DNA of 64,000 nt from Flavobacterium sp. Lineage in GTDB: Bacteria > Bacteroidota > Bacteroidia > Flavobacteriales > Flavobacteriaceae. The notes beneath the pieces are model-generated. The model worked only from the letters and a program-made list of their open reading frames with translations. It had not been told where the DNA came from and did not search any database. Below are positions 1 through 9,582 of the stretch, piece after piece; position 1 is the stretch's first letter, and every line of letters begins with the position of its first letter. Location: contig JADBYA010000012.1 of the NCBI GenBank assembly GCA_020403245.1, forward strand, positions 62,001 to 126,000, written 5' to 3'. The translations under genes and the position numbers were made by a program.

Positions 1-1
1 A

Positions 2-496
2 ATTGTTTCCAATGCTTCTGGTGGTGTAAATCCCAATTATAAAGTGGGTTCCATTGTGGTAATCAAAGACCACATCAATATGATGCCTGAACATCCGTTG
101 AGAGGAAAAAATGACGAGCGATTTGGACCTAGATTTGTCAATATGAGTGAACCTTACAGTGTAAAAATGATTGACAAGGTTAAAGAAATTGCAAAAGCTC
201 AAAATATCGAAGTTTTTGATGGGGTTTACATGGGATTACAAGGGCCAACATTTGAAACCTTGCATGAGTATAAAATGGTAAAAGTCATAGGTGCTGATTG
301 TGTTGGAATGTCAACCGTTCCCGAAGTTATCGTTGCACGCCATATGGAATTGGAAACTTTTGGAATTTCTGTAATTACAGATATAGGTAGTGAAGATAAT
401 TTACAATCTATTACTCATGAAGAAGTTTTAAAAGCAGCCAATGCAGCCGAACCATTGGTAAGACAACTTATAAAAGAGTTGATTCTTCAGTACTAA
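2..496 (+). CDS. punA: Purine nucleoside phosphorylase, C-terminal part (5' end outside window)
   Basis: This is the C-terminal half of a trimeric-type purine nucleoside phosphorylase, which splits purine nucleosides with phosphate into base plus ribose 1-phosphate for purine salvage in the cytoplasm. The reading frame is open from base 2 (IVSNASGGVNP), so the true start lies upstream of the window. Family signatures seen are the GLQGPTFET segment, which contributes to the phosphate and ribose site, and the GMSTVPE-VIVARH block that carries base-contacting residues. The protein ends normally at QLIKELILQY. It converges with the minus-strand GAPDH gene only 17 bases away. Assignment to the family is firm; preference for guanosine or inosine cannot be read from this part. 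Confidence 0.9.
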   Translation: MVSNASGGVNPNYKVGSIVVIKDHINMMPEHPLRGKNDERFGPRFVNMSEPYSVKMIDKVKEIAKAQNIEVFDGVYMGLQGPTFETLHEYKMVKVIGADCVGMSTVPEVIVARHMELETFGISVITDIGSEDNLQSITHEEVLKAANAAEPLVRQLIKELILQY

Positions 497-513
497 AGTA
501 GTCTAACATCCAG

Positions 514-1512
514 CTACATTTTTTTATTTACCAAAAGGATTAAATCAATAATTCGGCTAGAATATCCTATTTCATTATCATACCATCCCACGACTTTTAC
601 CATTTTATGAATAACTGATGTAAGTTGTGAGTCAAAAACACAAGAATTTGGATTGCCAATAATATCAACGGAAACAATAGGATCTTCGGTATAAGCTACA
701 ATTCCTTTTAAGTTGGTTTCAGACGCTATTTTGAAAGCTCTATTTATTTGATCTATTGTCACTTCTTTTTTTACATAGCAGGTAATATCGGTCAATGAAC
801 CATCGGGAACAGGAACCCTAATACCACTACCGCCAATTTTGCCCACCATTTCTGGAAAAATTTTGGTGAGTGCTTTGGCTGCACCAGTTGTAGTAGGAAC
901 TATTGACTGACTTGCCCCGCGCGCGCGACGTAAATCTTTATGGGGTTGATCATGCAAACTTTGATCCGTAGTATAGGAGTGAACTGTAGTGATATAAGCT
1001 TGTTCAATGCCACAAAGTTCGTTGATTACTTTAATCATCGGTGCTGCATTGTTGGTAGTGCAGCTGGCATTGGAAACAATAGTTTCTGTACCATCCAAGA
1101 TTTTTTCATTAACGCCAAGTACTACGGTTTTGATTTCAGCAACTTCAGATGGTGCGGAGAGTATTACTTTTTTAGCTCCAGACAAAATGTGTTTATTTAT
1201 TTCTTCAAGAGAGGTAAATTTCCCAGTACATTCCACTACAAAATCAATATTCTTCCATTTCAAATTATTGATTTCTTTTTCATGAAAGAAGGAGTATGAT
1301 TTTCCATCAACAAGAATTGATTTTTCATCAAAGGAAACTTCATCCGGTAAAACACCATGTATGCTGTCGTACTTTATCAAATGCGCCATCGTGCGATTGT
1401 CGGCAATATCATTGATAGCGACAACTTCAATAGTAGGATGGTTTAAAAGCAATCGGAACAAGTTACGCCCAATTCTTCCAAATCCATTGATGGCAATTTT
1501 TGTTTTTTTCAT
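514..1512 (-). CDS. gap: Glyceraldehyde-3-phosphate dehydrogenase, type I
   Basis: The 332-residue product is full length for GAPDH, the glycolytic enzyme that oxidises glyceraldehyde 3-phosphate to 1,3-bisphosphoglycerate. The Rossmann motif INGFGRIGR lies at residues 8-16, the catalytic cysteine sits in ASCTTN (Cys151), and the partner histidine in TVHSY (His178). An acidic residue at the end of the second strand (Asp35) fits NAD preference, but cofactor use and direction (glycolytic or gluconeogenic paralogue) are inference. It lies 38 bases downstream of lipA on the same strand and may be co-transcribed with it. Confidence 0.93.
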   Translation of the reverse strand: MKKTKIAINGFGRIGRNLFRLLLNHPTIEVVAINDIADNRTMAHLIKYDSIHGVLPDEVSFDEKSILVDGKSYSFFHEKEINNLKWKNIDFVVECTGKFTSLEEINKHILSGAKKVILSAPSEVAEIKTVVLGVNEKILDGTETIVSNASCTTNNAAPMIKVINELCGIEQAYITTVHSYTTDQSLHDQPHKDLRRARGASQSIVPTTTGAAKALTKIFPEMVGKIGGSGIRVPVPDGSLTDITCYVKKEVTIDQINRAFKIASETNLKGIVAYTEDPIVSVDIIGNPNSCVFDSQLTSVIHKMVKVVGWYDNEIGYSSRIIDLILLVNKKM

Positions 1513-1550
1513 TAAACTTTACTTCGTATCTCGTACTTCTAACTTCATAA

Positions 1551-2423
1551 TTACAAAATATGTTTCTCTGCATGATAAGAAGAACGAACCAATGCGCCAC
1601 TTTCTACATGACGGAAACCCATTTCTTTTCCGATTTTTTCGTATTTCTCGAATTGTTCTGGTCTTATGAATTCTTTTACAGGTAAATGTTTTTTGCTAGG
1701 TTGCAAGTATTGTCCAATAGTCACAATATCCACATCATTATCTCTCAAATCCTGCATGGTTTGGATAACTTCCTCTTCGGTTTCGCCAAGACCCAGCATA
1801 ATGCCTGATTTAGTTCTCTTGATACCTTGCTGTTTCAAATATTTAAGAACTGCCAAGCTTCTATCATATTTTGCCTGAATTCTGACTTCACGCGTTAATC
1901 TGCGAACGGTTTCTACATTATGTGAAACCACTTCGGGATTGGCTTCCACGATTCTATCGATTATTCTTTCTACGCCTTGAAAGTCTGGTATAAGTGTTTC
2001 CAAAGTCGTTTCTGGATTCATTCTGCGAATGGCCTGCACGGTTTCAAACCAAATGATAGATCCCATGTCTTTCAAATCATCTCTATCTACACTAGTGATA
2101 ACGGCGTGTTTGATTTTCATGATTTTGATAGAACGCGCTACTTTTTCAGGTTCATCCCAATCTACCGTTTCAGGTCTTCCTGTTTTTACACCACAAAAAC
2201 CACAAGAACGGGTACAAATATTTCCCAAAATCATGAAGGTTGCCGTTCCCTCGCCCCAACATTCTCCCATATTAGGGCAGCTGCCCGATGTGCAAATAGT
2301 GTTGAGTTTGTATTTATCTACAAGTCCACGAAGTTCAGTATACTTTTGACCAATAGGTAACTTGACCTTTAGCCATTTTGGCTTACCAACAATAGGTAAG
2401 TTATTATCTAAAACAGTTTCCAT
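1551..2423 (-). CDS. lipA: Lipoyl synthase
   Basis: This 290-residue radical SAM enzyme inserts two sulfur atoms into octanoyl groups on carrier domains to make lipoamide. Both iron-sulfur cluster motifs are visible: the auxiliary cluster cysteines in [12 protein letters not shown] (Cys44, 49, 55) and the radical SAM CxxxCxxC in CTRSCGFC (Cys70, 74, 77). The C-terminal RSSYHAE segment, which ligates the auxiliary cluster by serine, is present. Length is typical for the family. It is probably the first gene of a lipA-gap pair. Confidence 0.97.
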   Translation of the reverse strand: METVLDNNLPIVGKPKWLKVKLPIGQKYTELRGLVDKYKLNTICTSGSCPNMGECWGEGTATFMILGNICTRSCGFCGVKTGRPETVDWDEPEKVARSIKIMKIKHAVITSVDRDDLKDMGSIIWFETVQAIRRMNPETTLETLIPDFQGVERIIDRIVEANPEVVSHNVETVRRLTREVRIQAKYDRSLAVLKYLKQQGIKRTKSGIMLGLGETEEEVIQTMQDLRDNDVDIVTIGQYLQPSKKHLPVKEFIRPEQFEKYEKIGKEMGFRHVESGALVRSSYHAEKHIL

Positions 2424-2523
2424 TTTTCAATTTTTTGTGCTACAAAGATACAAAGGTAAAATTTAGAATAACCGCTATAGAATCTAGAAATTTTATACTG
2501 ACATAATGAATTCTAATTATTTT

Positions 2524-3768
2524 TTATTCTACAAAATCCATGTGCTTGTTATGGGTTTCACTTATAGTAATTACAGAATAAATTCCGAGGATAAAAACGA
2601 TGACACCAACTATTGCAGCCGAAGTTATTACACTCTGGGTAATTTTTAGATAATCAAATCCTATTAACATTATCGGAACGCAACCGCGAACCATATTAGG
2701 AATGCTTGTGGTGGCAGTGCTTCGCAAATTAGTTCCAAATTGTTCGGCAGCCAAAGTAACAAACATGGCCCAAAATCCAGTACTCAAACCCATCCAGGCA
2801 CAAAAGAAATAGTAGGTATTTTCACTTTTAGTTCCACTAAAAAGTAATAATCCAACGCCTAGTGCTGTAAATAACATCATATAGAGAATTGTTTTCTTTC
2901 GGGAATGCAACAAATGAGAAATAAAACCACTTGCAAAGTCGCCAATCGAGCCAAAAGTATAAGTCCACAAGATAGCTTTTGCAGGATCAATTTTGGTAAT
3001 GCCCATTTCAGGCGCAAATTGATTGGCCATAAATACCAATATTCCTATACAATACCAAATAGGTACGCCAATTAAAATGCATTTCATGTACTTAATAAAA
3101 AGTGTTTTATTGGTCAATAGGGATAAAAAATCGCCTCTTTTAATTTTTGAATTTTCTTTAACCGATTGGAATATGCCGCTTTCTACCACACTAATGCGCA
3201 ACACTAATAAGGCCAAACCTAAACCGCCACCAATAAGATAAGCAGTTGACCAACTGCCCGAAAGTTCTACTGTAAAATGAGCTACAACAGCGCCTAAAAC
3301 CCCAAAACCAGCTACTATAGAAGTTCCAATAGCGCGAAGTTCTTTGGGTAATGTTTCTGAAACTAAAGTAATTCCAGCTCCCAATTCTCCAGCTAATCCA
3401 ACTCCAGCTATAAATCGCAACCAAGCATAAATCATGGCTTTATCACCAAAATTAATTTGGGGTAAAAGTCCACAAGCAATATTGGCTAACGAATACATCA
3501 AAATTGAACCGAACAAAACCGATAGCCGTCCTTTTTTATCGCCAAAAACTCCCCACAAAACACCACCTACAATCATTCCCGTCATCTGGAAATTGATGAT
3601 CATAGTGCCTACTTTATCAGCGTCTAAATGCAAATCATTTAAACTTGGAATTCGAACAATACCAAAAAGCAATAAATCATAAATATCCACAAAATAACCA
3701 AGAGCTGCAATAATTACAGGAAAACTAAAGAGGATTTTGAATTTTTCTTGGCGGGTAAATTGTTTCAT
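2524..3768 (-). CDS. MFS transporter, sugar/metabolite:H+ symporter-like
   Basis: This is a 414-residue polytopic membrane protein with about twelve hydrophobic segments and major facilitator signatures: the loop 2-3 motif GVFGDKKGRLSVL near residue 77 and a repeat-like motif after helix 8. The overall pattern resembles the metabolite:H+ symporter group (ProP/ShiA-like). The N-terminus (MKQFTRQEKFKILF) is a short cytoplasmic stretch before helix 1. Substrate cannot be told from sequence. It follows the C1 peptidase gene on the same strand but a perfect 10 bp inverted repeat lies between them, so it is probably a separate unit. Confidence 0.85.
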   Translation of the reverse strand: MKQFTRQEKFKILFSFPVIIAALGYFVDIYDLLLFGIVRIPSLNDLHLDADKVGTMIINFQMTGMIVGGVLWGVFGDKKGRLSVLFGSILMYSLANIACGLLPQINFGDKAMIYAWLRFIAGVGLAGELGAGITLVSETLPKELRAIGTSIVAGFGVLGAVVAHFTVELSGSWSTAYLIGGGLGLALLVLRISVVESGIFQSVKENSKIKRGDFLSLLTNKTLFIKYMKCILIGVPIWYCIGILVFMANQFAPEMGITKIDPAKAILWTYTFGSIGDFASGFISHLLHSRKKTILYMMLFTALGVGLLLFSGTKSENTYYFFCAWMGLSTGFWAMFVTLAAEQFGTNLRSTATTSIPNMVRGCVPIMLIGFDYLKITQSVITSAAIVGVIVFILGIYSVITISETHNKHMDFVE

Positions 3769-3799
3769 TGGTAGAGTTTGAATTTTATAATTATAACAA

Positions 3800-3843
3800 T
3801 GACTAGTCCTAAATAATCTGTATCGATTACTTGGGACTAGTCA
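3800..3843 (-). terminator. Inverted repeat between C1 peptidase and MFS genes
   Basis: A perfect 10 bp inverted repeat (TGACTAGTCC at 3800-3809 and its complement at 3834-3843) with a 24-base loop follows the peptidase stop codon. There is no strong T-run, so it may be a factor-dependent terminator or a protein-binding palindrome rather than a classical intrinsic terminator. Confidence 0.4.
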
Positions 3844-3860
3844 AATTATCCTTAATCTTG

Positions 3861-5006
3861 CTATATACCCAAAACTTTTTTAGTTTTATTGGTTAACCCA
3901 TCTTTATGAACCATCACTGAAATAGCTTTTAATTTTATGTACGGAATACTCATGTAAACAAATCCCTCTTTACCCGAATTTGTTCCCCAAGAGTTTTTTA
4001 CTTTGTAATATTGGTTTCCTTTTTGGTCTACAACTTTCCCAACAATATGCATTAAGTGGTCGTCTTGTGTGTTGTAATTTTCAAATTCTGATTGTCTGTA
4101 TTCAGGAGAAATCTTTTTTTCGGGTTTAATTTCTGTTAAAATTATTTTGGAATCCACGTCGTTTTCGGGAATAACAGCAATACCATATTGACCTGAAAAA
4201 GTACTTTCGCTCACATCAGTATCTAATACTAATGTATAACCCTTATCTACTGCATAATCAATATTTTGGATAAATTCATCTAAAGGCAAGTTGTACATAT
4301 TTCCATTGGCAAAATTATCAGGAATACTTAAAATAAACGGAGTATAAAACGGCTGATTGGTAAAAGAAGTAATGGTAACATAATCATCTAAATGGAGTTG
4401 AGTTGTATTTAAAAATTGCTGAGGAGTAAGCTTATTTTCCTCTGATACTACTTTTTTATCTAAGCTTAAATCAGCCCAAAAAAACTTAGTGTTTTCATCA
4501 AATTTTCCCATATATTTGTCTAGAATGGCAACATAATCTTCTTTCCAGCTTGGGTATTTTTTTGGCGTTTCTGCTACCGCTTTTTTAACAACTGCCTCTA
4601 ATTCGGCCACCATTTTAGAATGGTCGTACTTTAAATCAGGATTTGTTTTTCCGTTGAAACTACTTTCAGGAACAATGCCATATTTTCGGGCGCTATTGAT
4701 TACGTCGTGGCTTAATCCGCCTTCTCCAAATTGAGCTTTTCCTTGTCGCATGACATAGTTTTCGGCTTTATCAAGGTAAGTATTGCGCACCGTATACATT
4801 TCTGATAGATCAATTTTATTGCCTGTCAAACGAATAATTTCAGCTTCTAAAAAAGAAGTAGTAGAGAAACTCCAACACGAACCCGTTTGACCCTGAGAGA
4901 TAACAGGAGTAGCTTGGATGTCCTTTAAAATTTGAAATGTATAGGGCTGTGAAAATCCTAACAAACTAGCCAGCAATAATGATAAGATAAAATAAGATTT
5001 ATTCAT
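3861..5006 (-). CDS. C1 family cysteine peptidase (aminopeptidase C / bleomycin hydrolase-like), exported
   Basis: The 381-residue product belongs to the papain-fold PepC/bleomycin hydrolase group. The oxyanion glutamine and nucleophile are in QGQTGSCWSFS (Cys44), the histidine in HLMHIVG (His320) and the asparagine in KNSWG (Asn338). Unlike classical cytosolic PepC it starts with a signal peptide (MNKSYFILSLLLASLLGFSQ), so it should act in the periplasm or outside the cell. It is a little shorter than PepC. No operon partner is evident; menB is divergent on the other strand. Confidence 0.88.
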   Translation of the reverse strand: MNKSYFILSLLLASLLGFSQPYTFQILKDIQATPVISQGQTGSCWSFSTTSFLEAEIIRLTGNKIDLSEMYTVRNTYLDKAENYVMRQGKAQFGEGGLSHDVINSARKYGIVPESSFNGKTNPDLKYDHSKMVAELEAVVKKAVAETPKKYPSWKEDYVAILDKYMGKFDENTKFFWADLSLDKKVVSEENKLTPQQFLNTTQLHLDDYVTITSFTNQPFYTPFILSIPDNFANGNMYNLPLDEFIQNIDYAVDKGYTLVLDTDVSESTFSGQYGIAVIPENDVDSKIILTEIKPEKKISPEYRQSEFENYNTQDDHLMHIVGKVVDQKGNQYYKVKNSWGTNSGKEGFVYMSIPYIKLKAISVMVHKDGLTNKTKKVLGI

Positions 5007-5132
5007 AAGTATTCCTTTGTGTTTTACAATTTGAGCTAAAAATGATTTATTTTTACGCTAAAATAATGCAATTCTTTTGTTGCACTGTTTTTTTAAGTAA
5101 AAAAATAAAAAATTGTACTAAAACCTTTGTTT

Positions 5133-5972
5133 ATGAGCAAAATACAATGGAAAACTGCTAAAGTCTTTGAAGATATCACCTATAAAAAATGCAATGGCGT
5201 AGCCAGAATTGCTTTCAACAGACCTGATGTTCGGAATGCTTTTCGTCCAAAAACCACTTCCGAATTGTTACAAGCATTTCACGATGCACAAGAGGATACT
5301 TCCATAGGCGTAGTCTTGTTTTCTGCCGAAGGACCAAGTTCCAAAGATGGTGTTTGGTCATTTTGTTCTGGTGGCGATCAAAAAGCCAGAGGAAAACAAG
5401 GATATGTGGGCGATGATGGATATCATCGTTTGAATATTTTAGATGTACAACGTTTAATTCGTTTTATGCCCAAAGCTGTTATTGCGGTGGTTCCGGGTTG
5501 GGCAGTGGGCGGCGGACATAGTTTGCATGTTGTTTGCGATTTGACTTTAGCAAGCAAAGAACACGCTATTTTTAAACAAACCGACGCCGATGTAACGAGT
5601 TTTGATGGTGGATACGGTTCAGCCTATTTGGCCAAAATGGTAGGGCAGAAGAAAGCCAGAGAGATATTCTTTTTGGGAAGAAATTACAATGCTCAAGACG
5701 CTTTTGACATGGGGATGGTCAATGCAGTAATTCCACATGCTGAATTGGAAGACACGGCCTTTGAATGGGCTCAGGAAATATTGGCTAAATCACCAACATC
5801 TATAAAAATGCTAAAGTTTGCCATGAATTTAACCGATGACGGCATGGTAGGGCAACAGGTTTTTGCTGGCGAAGCGACACGGTTGGCCTACATGACTGAT
5901 GAAGCCAAAGAAGGAAGAGATGCTTTTTTGGAAAAACGCAAACCGAATTTTGAAAAAAAGTGGTTGCCTTGA
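5133..5972 (+). CDS. menB: 1,4-dihydroxy-2-naphthoyl-CoA synthase
   Basis: MenB is a crotonase-fold enzyme that closes the second ring in menaquinone synthesis, turning o-succinylbenzoyl-CoA into 1,4-dihydroxy-2-naphthoyl-CoA. The ATG at 5133 (MSKIQWKTAK) is preferred over an in-frame TTG two codons upstream. Diagnostic features are the oxyanion-hole regions FCSGGDQKARG and GWAVGGGHSLH and the DADVTSFDGGYGS segment typical of MenB rather than of general enoyl-CoA hydratases. The C-terminal FEKKWLP is also typical. It heads a plus-strand men cluster with menA, a metallohydrolase gene and menC. Confidence 0.97.
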   Translation: MSKIQWKTAKVFEDITYKKCNGVARIAFNRPDVRNAFRPKTTSELLQAFHDAQEDTSIGVVLFSAEGPSSKDGVWSFCSGGDQKARGKQGYVGDDGYHRLNILDVQRLIRFMPKAVIAVVPGWAVGGGHSLHVVCDLTLASKEHAIFKQTDADVTSFDGGYGSAYLAKMVGQKKAREIFFLGRNYNAQDAFDMGMVNAVIPHAELEDTAFEWAQEILAKSPTSIKMLKFAMNLTDDGMVGQQVFAGEATRLAYMTDEAKEGRDAFLEKRKPNFEKKWLP

Positions 5973-6053
5973 AACAGTATTCAGTTTACAGTATCAGTTT
6001 GCAGTATTTACGAAACAAATTTAAACACTTAAACTTTTAAACAAATTTTAAAA

Positions 6054-6977
6054 ATGAAACACTGGATTGAAGCCGCGCGAGTTCGAACATTGCCACTTTC
6101 GGTATCGGGAATAATTGTGGGAAGTTTTTATGCGATGTCACAAGGAATGTTTAATTGGAATATTGTTACATTCGCTTTGCTCACAACTTTAGGGTTGCAA
6201 ATTCTCTCCAATTTTGCCAATGATTATGGTGATGGCGTAAAAGGAACGGATAACAAAGATAGAGTTGGGCCAATGCGTGCCATTCAAAGCGGAATGATTA
6301 CACCAAACGCCATGAAAAATGCAATTGGCTTAACAGCTGTAATCACATTCACTTTTGCGGTGTTGTTAATTTATTTTGCTTTCAAAGAAAGTTATCTATT
6401 GTATTCTTTGTTCTTTTTGATGTTAGGAATACTAGCTATTGCATCTGCTATTCGATATACGGTTGGAAAAGGCGCATATGGTTACAGAGGTTTCGGAGAT
6501 TTGTTTGTCTTTATTTTCTTTGGAATGGTAAGTACTTTTGGAGTCTATTTTATGTTTTCAAAAAGTATTGATTGGTTACTATTGTTACCAGCAACAGCTA
6601 TTGGTTTTTTGAGTGTAGGTGTTTTGAACTTAAATAATATGCGAGATGAAGAAAGCGATAGAAAAGCCGGAAAAAACACTATTGTAGTTAAAATGGGTGG
6701 CGAAAATGCTAAAAAATATCATTTTTTCTTAGTCATTTCAGCTATGGTGTTGGTGTTGCTTTTTGCTTATCTCAATAATTTTCATTTTGACCAATACATT
6801 TTTGTGGTGGCCTACTTTCCGTTAATCAGTCATTTGATAACTGTTTATAAAAACAAAAATCCAAAATTATTGGATCCTGAATTGAAAAAATTAGCCATAA
6901 GCACCTTCTTTCTTTCGATATTATTGTCGTTGTGCCTAATATTTTTCATCTCAGATATAGTAGTGAATTATATATAA
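6054..6977 (+). CDS. menA: 1,4-dihydroxy-2-naphthoate polyprenyltransferase
   Basis: This 307-residue UbiA-family integral membrane enzyme attaches the isoprenoid tail to 1,4-dihydroxy-2-naphthoate, giving demethylmenaquinone. The first Asp-rich motif NFANDYGDGVKGTDN (near residue 60) binds Mg-pyrophosphate, and the second, NNMRDEESDRKAGK (near 195-208), is also intact. Eight to nine hydrophobic helices are apparent. It lies 81 bases after menB. The gene ends in TATATAAATAAAAATAAA just before the next start. Confidence 0.96.
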   Translation: MKHWIEAARVRTLPLSVSGIIVGSFYAMSQGMFNWNIVTFALLTTLGLQILSNFANDYGDGVKGTDNKDRVGPMRAIQSGMITPNAMKNAIGLTAVITFTFAVLLIYFAFKESYLLYSLFFLMLGILAIASAIRYTVGKGAYGYRGFGDLFVFIFFGMVSTFGVYFMFSKSIDWLLLLPATAIGFLSVGVLNLNNMRDEESDRKAGKNTIVVKMGGENAKKYHFFLVISAMVLVLLFAYLNNFHFDQYIFVVAYFPLISHLITVYKNKNPKLLDPELKKLAISTFFLSILLSLCLIFFISDIVVNYI

Positions 6978-6991
6978 ATAAAAATAAAATC

Positions 6992-7669
6992 ATGAATATT
7001 ACATTTTACGGTCATTCTTGTATTGGAATTGAAGTGAGCGGAAAACACATCCTCGTTGACCCGTTTATTACGGCTAATCAAAAAGCTGCCCACATTGATG
7101 TTAATGAAATAAAAGCAGATTATATTTTGCTTACGCATGCGCATCAAGATCATACTTTAGATGTTGAGGTTATTGCTAAAAGAACAAATGCGGTTATTGT
7201 TTCCGGATATGAAATTGCAGTTTATTATGGTAATAAAGGGTTTCAATACCATGCCATGAATCATGGGGGAAGCTGGCAATTTGATTTTGGAAAAGTGAAA
7301 TTTGTAACTGCAGTGCATTCTAGTTCGTTTCCCGATGGAACTTATGGCGGAAATCCTGGAGGTTTTGTGATTGAAGGCGAGCATAAAAACATTTACATTT
7401 CAGGCGATACGGCACTAACTATGGATATGAAATTAATTCCGATGCGCACAAAGCTCGATTTGGCAATTTTCCCTATTGGAAATAACTTTACGATGGATGT
7501 AGAAGATGCTATAATCGCGGCTGATTTTGTGGATTGCGATAAGATTTTAGGATGTCATTTTAATACGTTTGGCTTTATTGTTATCAATCACGAAGAAGCC
7601 ATTAAGAAATTCTTTGATGCAGGAAAAGATTTGATGCTTTTAGATATTGGCGAAAGCATTTCTCTTTAA
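6992..7669 (+). CDS. Metallo-beta-lactamase-fold metal-dependent hydrolase (UPF0173 type)
   Basis: The 225-residue protein starts at the ATG at 6992 (MNITFYGHSC); a longer frame overlapping menA lacks support. It has the zinc-binding THAHQDH motif (His49, His51, Asp53, His54), a later GDTA metal ligand and a C-terminal histidine in GCHFNTF, which is the UPF0173 pattern. The reaction is unknown. It sits between menA and menC with 14 and 2 base gaps, so it is co-transcribed with menaquinone genes; a role in that pathway, for example as a thioesterase-like step, is only suggested by position. Confidence 0.88.
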   Translation: MNITFYGHSCIGIEVSGKHILVDPFITANQKAAHIDVNEIKADYILLTHAHQDHTLDVEVIAKRTNAVIVSGYEIAVYYGNKGFQYHAMNHGGSWQFDFGKVKFVTAVHSSSFPDGTYGGNPGGFVIEGEHKNIYISGDTALTMDMKLIPMRTKLDLAIFPIGNNFTMDVEDAIIAADFVDCDKILGCHFNTFGFIVINHEEAIKKFFDAGKDLMLLDIGESISL

Positions 7670-7671
7670 CA

Positions 7672-8724
7672 ATGAACGCTTCTTATTTTAAATACCTACT
7701 TCATTTCAAACAACCTTCGGGAACTTCACGAGGTATACTGACCTACAAAGAAACTTGGTTTATCGTCATAGAAAAAGAGGGAAAAAAAGGAATAGGCGAG
7801 TGTGGCATTCTTCGCGGATTGAGCGCAGATGATCGACCCGATTATGAGGAAAAATTACAATGGACGTGTCAAAATATTCATCTTGGTGAACTAAAATTGT
7901 GGGATGAATTAATTGAATTTCCATCGATACAATTTGGATTAGAGATGGCTTTTTTGTCCTTAAAAAGTGAAAATCCATTTATTTTATTTCCTTCAAACTT
8001 TACAGAAAACACCAAAAGTATTTCTATAAACGGATTGGTTTGGATGGGTGATGAAGCCTTTATGAAAGCTCAAATTGAGGACAGAGTTGAGCAAGGTTTT
8101 AGTTGTATAAAATTAAAGATTGGCGCCATTGATTTTGATAAAGAATTGGATTTATTACGCTTTATTCGGGCTAATTTTGATGAAGAAACTATCGAAATCA
8201 GAGTGGATGCTAATGGTGCTTTTAATTCAAATGAAGCTTTATTTAAAATTAATCAACTATCTGGTTTTAAATTACATAGTATAGAGCAACCAATTAAAAA
8301 AAATCAGACTGACACGATGGCAGTACTGTGTAAAAGTACGTCAATTCCTATAGCTTTGGATGAAGAGCTGATAGGTGTGTTTTCAGTAGAAGCAAAGCAA
8401 AAATTACTTCAAGAAATCAGACCACAATACATTGTTTTGAAGCCAAGTTTTGTAGGCGGATTTAGGGGAACTTTAGAATGGATTTCGGTAGCCGAAAAAT
8501 TTAATATTGCTTGGTGGATTACTTCCGCTCTAGAAAGTAATGTGGGTTTGAATGCGATTGCTCAATTTACTTTTTTACAAAATAATTTATTGGCTCAAGG
8601 TTTGGGAACGGGAAGTTTGTATACCAATAATTTTGATTGCCCATTGACCGTTTCGGATGGTCAACTTTGGTATGATACAAAGAAGGAATGGGAGTTTGAT
8701 TTTAACCAAATAAATACTCTGTGA
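7672..8724 (+). CDS. menC: o-Succinylbenzoate synthase
   Basis: This 350-residue enolase-superfamily enzyme dehydrates SHCHC to o-succinylbenzoate in menaquinone synthesis. The KxK catalytic pair is in CIKLKIGA, the three metal ligands in VDANGAF, SIEQPI and ALDEEL, and the second lysine in VLKPSF. Divergent MenC, muconate cycloisomerase and dipeptide epimerase share this fold, but position right behind menB-menA supports MenC. The expected neighbour menE is not in the window; the cluster ends here at a hairpin. Confidence 0.92.
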   Translation: MNASYFKYLLHFKQPSGTSRGILTYKETWFIVIEKEGKKGIGECGILRGLSADDRPDYEEKLQWTCQNIHLGELKLWDELIEFPSIQFGLEMAFLSLKSENPFILFPSNFTENTKSISINGLVWMGDEAFMKAQIEDRVEQGFSCIKLKIGAIDFDKELDLLRFIRANFDEETIEIRVDANGAFNSNEALFKINQLSGFKLHSIEQPIKKNQTDTMAVLCKSTSIPIALDEELIGVFSVEAKQKLLQEIRPQYIVLKPSFVGGFRGTLEWISVAEKFNIAWWITSALESNVGLNAIAQFTFLQNNLLAQGLGTGSLYTNNFDCPLTVSDGQLWYDTKKEWEFDFNQINTL

Positions 8725-8745
8725 ATCTCAACATTATCTCTCAGC

Positions 8746-8779
8746 ATCTCTGTGAAACTTTTTAAAATTACACAGAGAT
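8746..8779. terminator. Hairpin between converging menC and MpaB-type genes
   Basis: ATCTCTGTG at 8746-8754 pairs perfectly with CACAGAGAT at 8771-8779 around an A/T-rich loop. It lies between two converging genes and probably serves as a bidirectional terminator. The CTCTGTGT wording recurs in the palindrome at 9837-9966, so it may belong to a genome-wide repeat family. Confidence 0.5.
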
Positions 8780-8804
8780 ACAAAGAGTCTTATCATTGAT
8801 GACG

Positions 8805-9569
8805 TTATCCTACTTGTATATCTAACTTTTTAATTTCCGTTTTATATTCCGATGGAAGCAATAAATTTTTAAAAAATTTGCCCATATTGCTATTTCGACT
8901 TAATTTATAAATAGGAATAACAATCGTGAGTAAAGAAAAATCATTTAAAAACAATAGCTTTTTAATCCGTTTTGAAACTAGTAATTTTTGAGTTTCAATG
9001 AGCACTAAATAGCGTAATGGTTCAAGGTGTTTTTTGTATTGCTTAAATAAGTCAAATGTGTATTTGCTTGCTTGTAGATTTTCTTTCAAATGCGTTTCTC
9101 TTACGGGTAGCCATTCGATATACATTGAAGGCAACTCTGATAATCCCATTCGAGTTCCAACTCGGTAAAAAACATTATATACTTCTTCTTTTTCGGGTTC
9201 GGTTAATTTCTTTTCTAAAAGTTCATACGATGCAATCGAGTAATGAATTAGCATAAATAAAACATCTCGATACGCCCAATCTGGAATTGAAAAACCTCGA
9301 TTTTCTTCTACTGCTCCGTGTATTTTTCTTAAAGTATCTATCGAGGCATGTGCTTCATCCATAGACGAGAAGACAATAAGCCGAGCATATTTAACAGTAG
9401 AGAATAATCTGCCCAAAGGGTCTGAAGGTAACTTTCCGGTGAAATAAAGCCAATCGACAGCCTTATTTAGTGCAAATTCGGCCGATGCTCCTGCAAAAAT
9501 GAAAAGTATGGTATCACTTTTCCCCCATATTTTTCTAACTATTGAATCTTTTTCAACAAATAGTTCCAT
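8805..9569 (-). CDS. Oxygenase MpaB family (DUF2236) protein
   Basis: The 254-residue product matches the DUF2236 family, which includes the fungal MpaB oxygenase and latex-clearing rubber oxygenases that use a histidine-ligated haem b. Family features visible are RLFSTVKYARLIVFSS, the KIHGAVEE histidine motif and the following DWAYRDVLFMLIHYS block, in which the usual W-h-h pattern is changed. No signal peptide or CxxCH is seen. The substrate is unknown. It stands alone between two repeat-like intergenic regions. Confidence 0.8.
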   Translation of the reverse strand: MELFVEKDSIVRKIWGKSDTILFIFAGASAEFALNKAVDWLYFTGKLPSDPLGRLFSTVKYARLIVFSSMDEAHASIDTLRKIHGAVEENRGFSIPDWAYRDVLFMLIHYSIASYELLEKKLTEPEKEEVYNVFYRVGTRMGLSELPSMYIEWLPVRETHLKENLQASKYTFDLFKQYKKHLEPLRYLVLIETQKLLVSKRIKKLLFLNDFSLLTIVIPIYKLSRNSNMGKFFKNLLLPSEYKTEIKKLDIQVG

Positions 9570-9582
9570 TATAATTTAGTAT

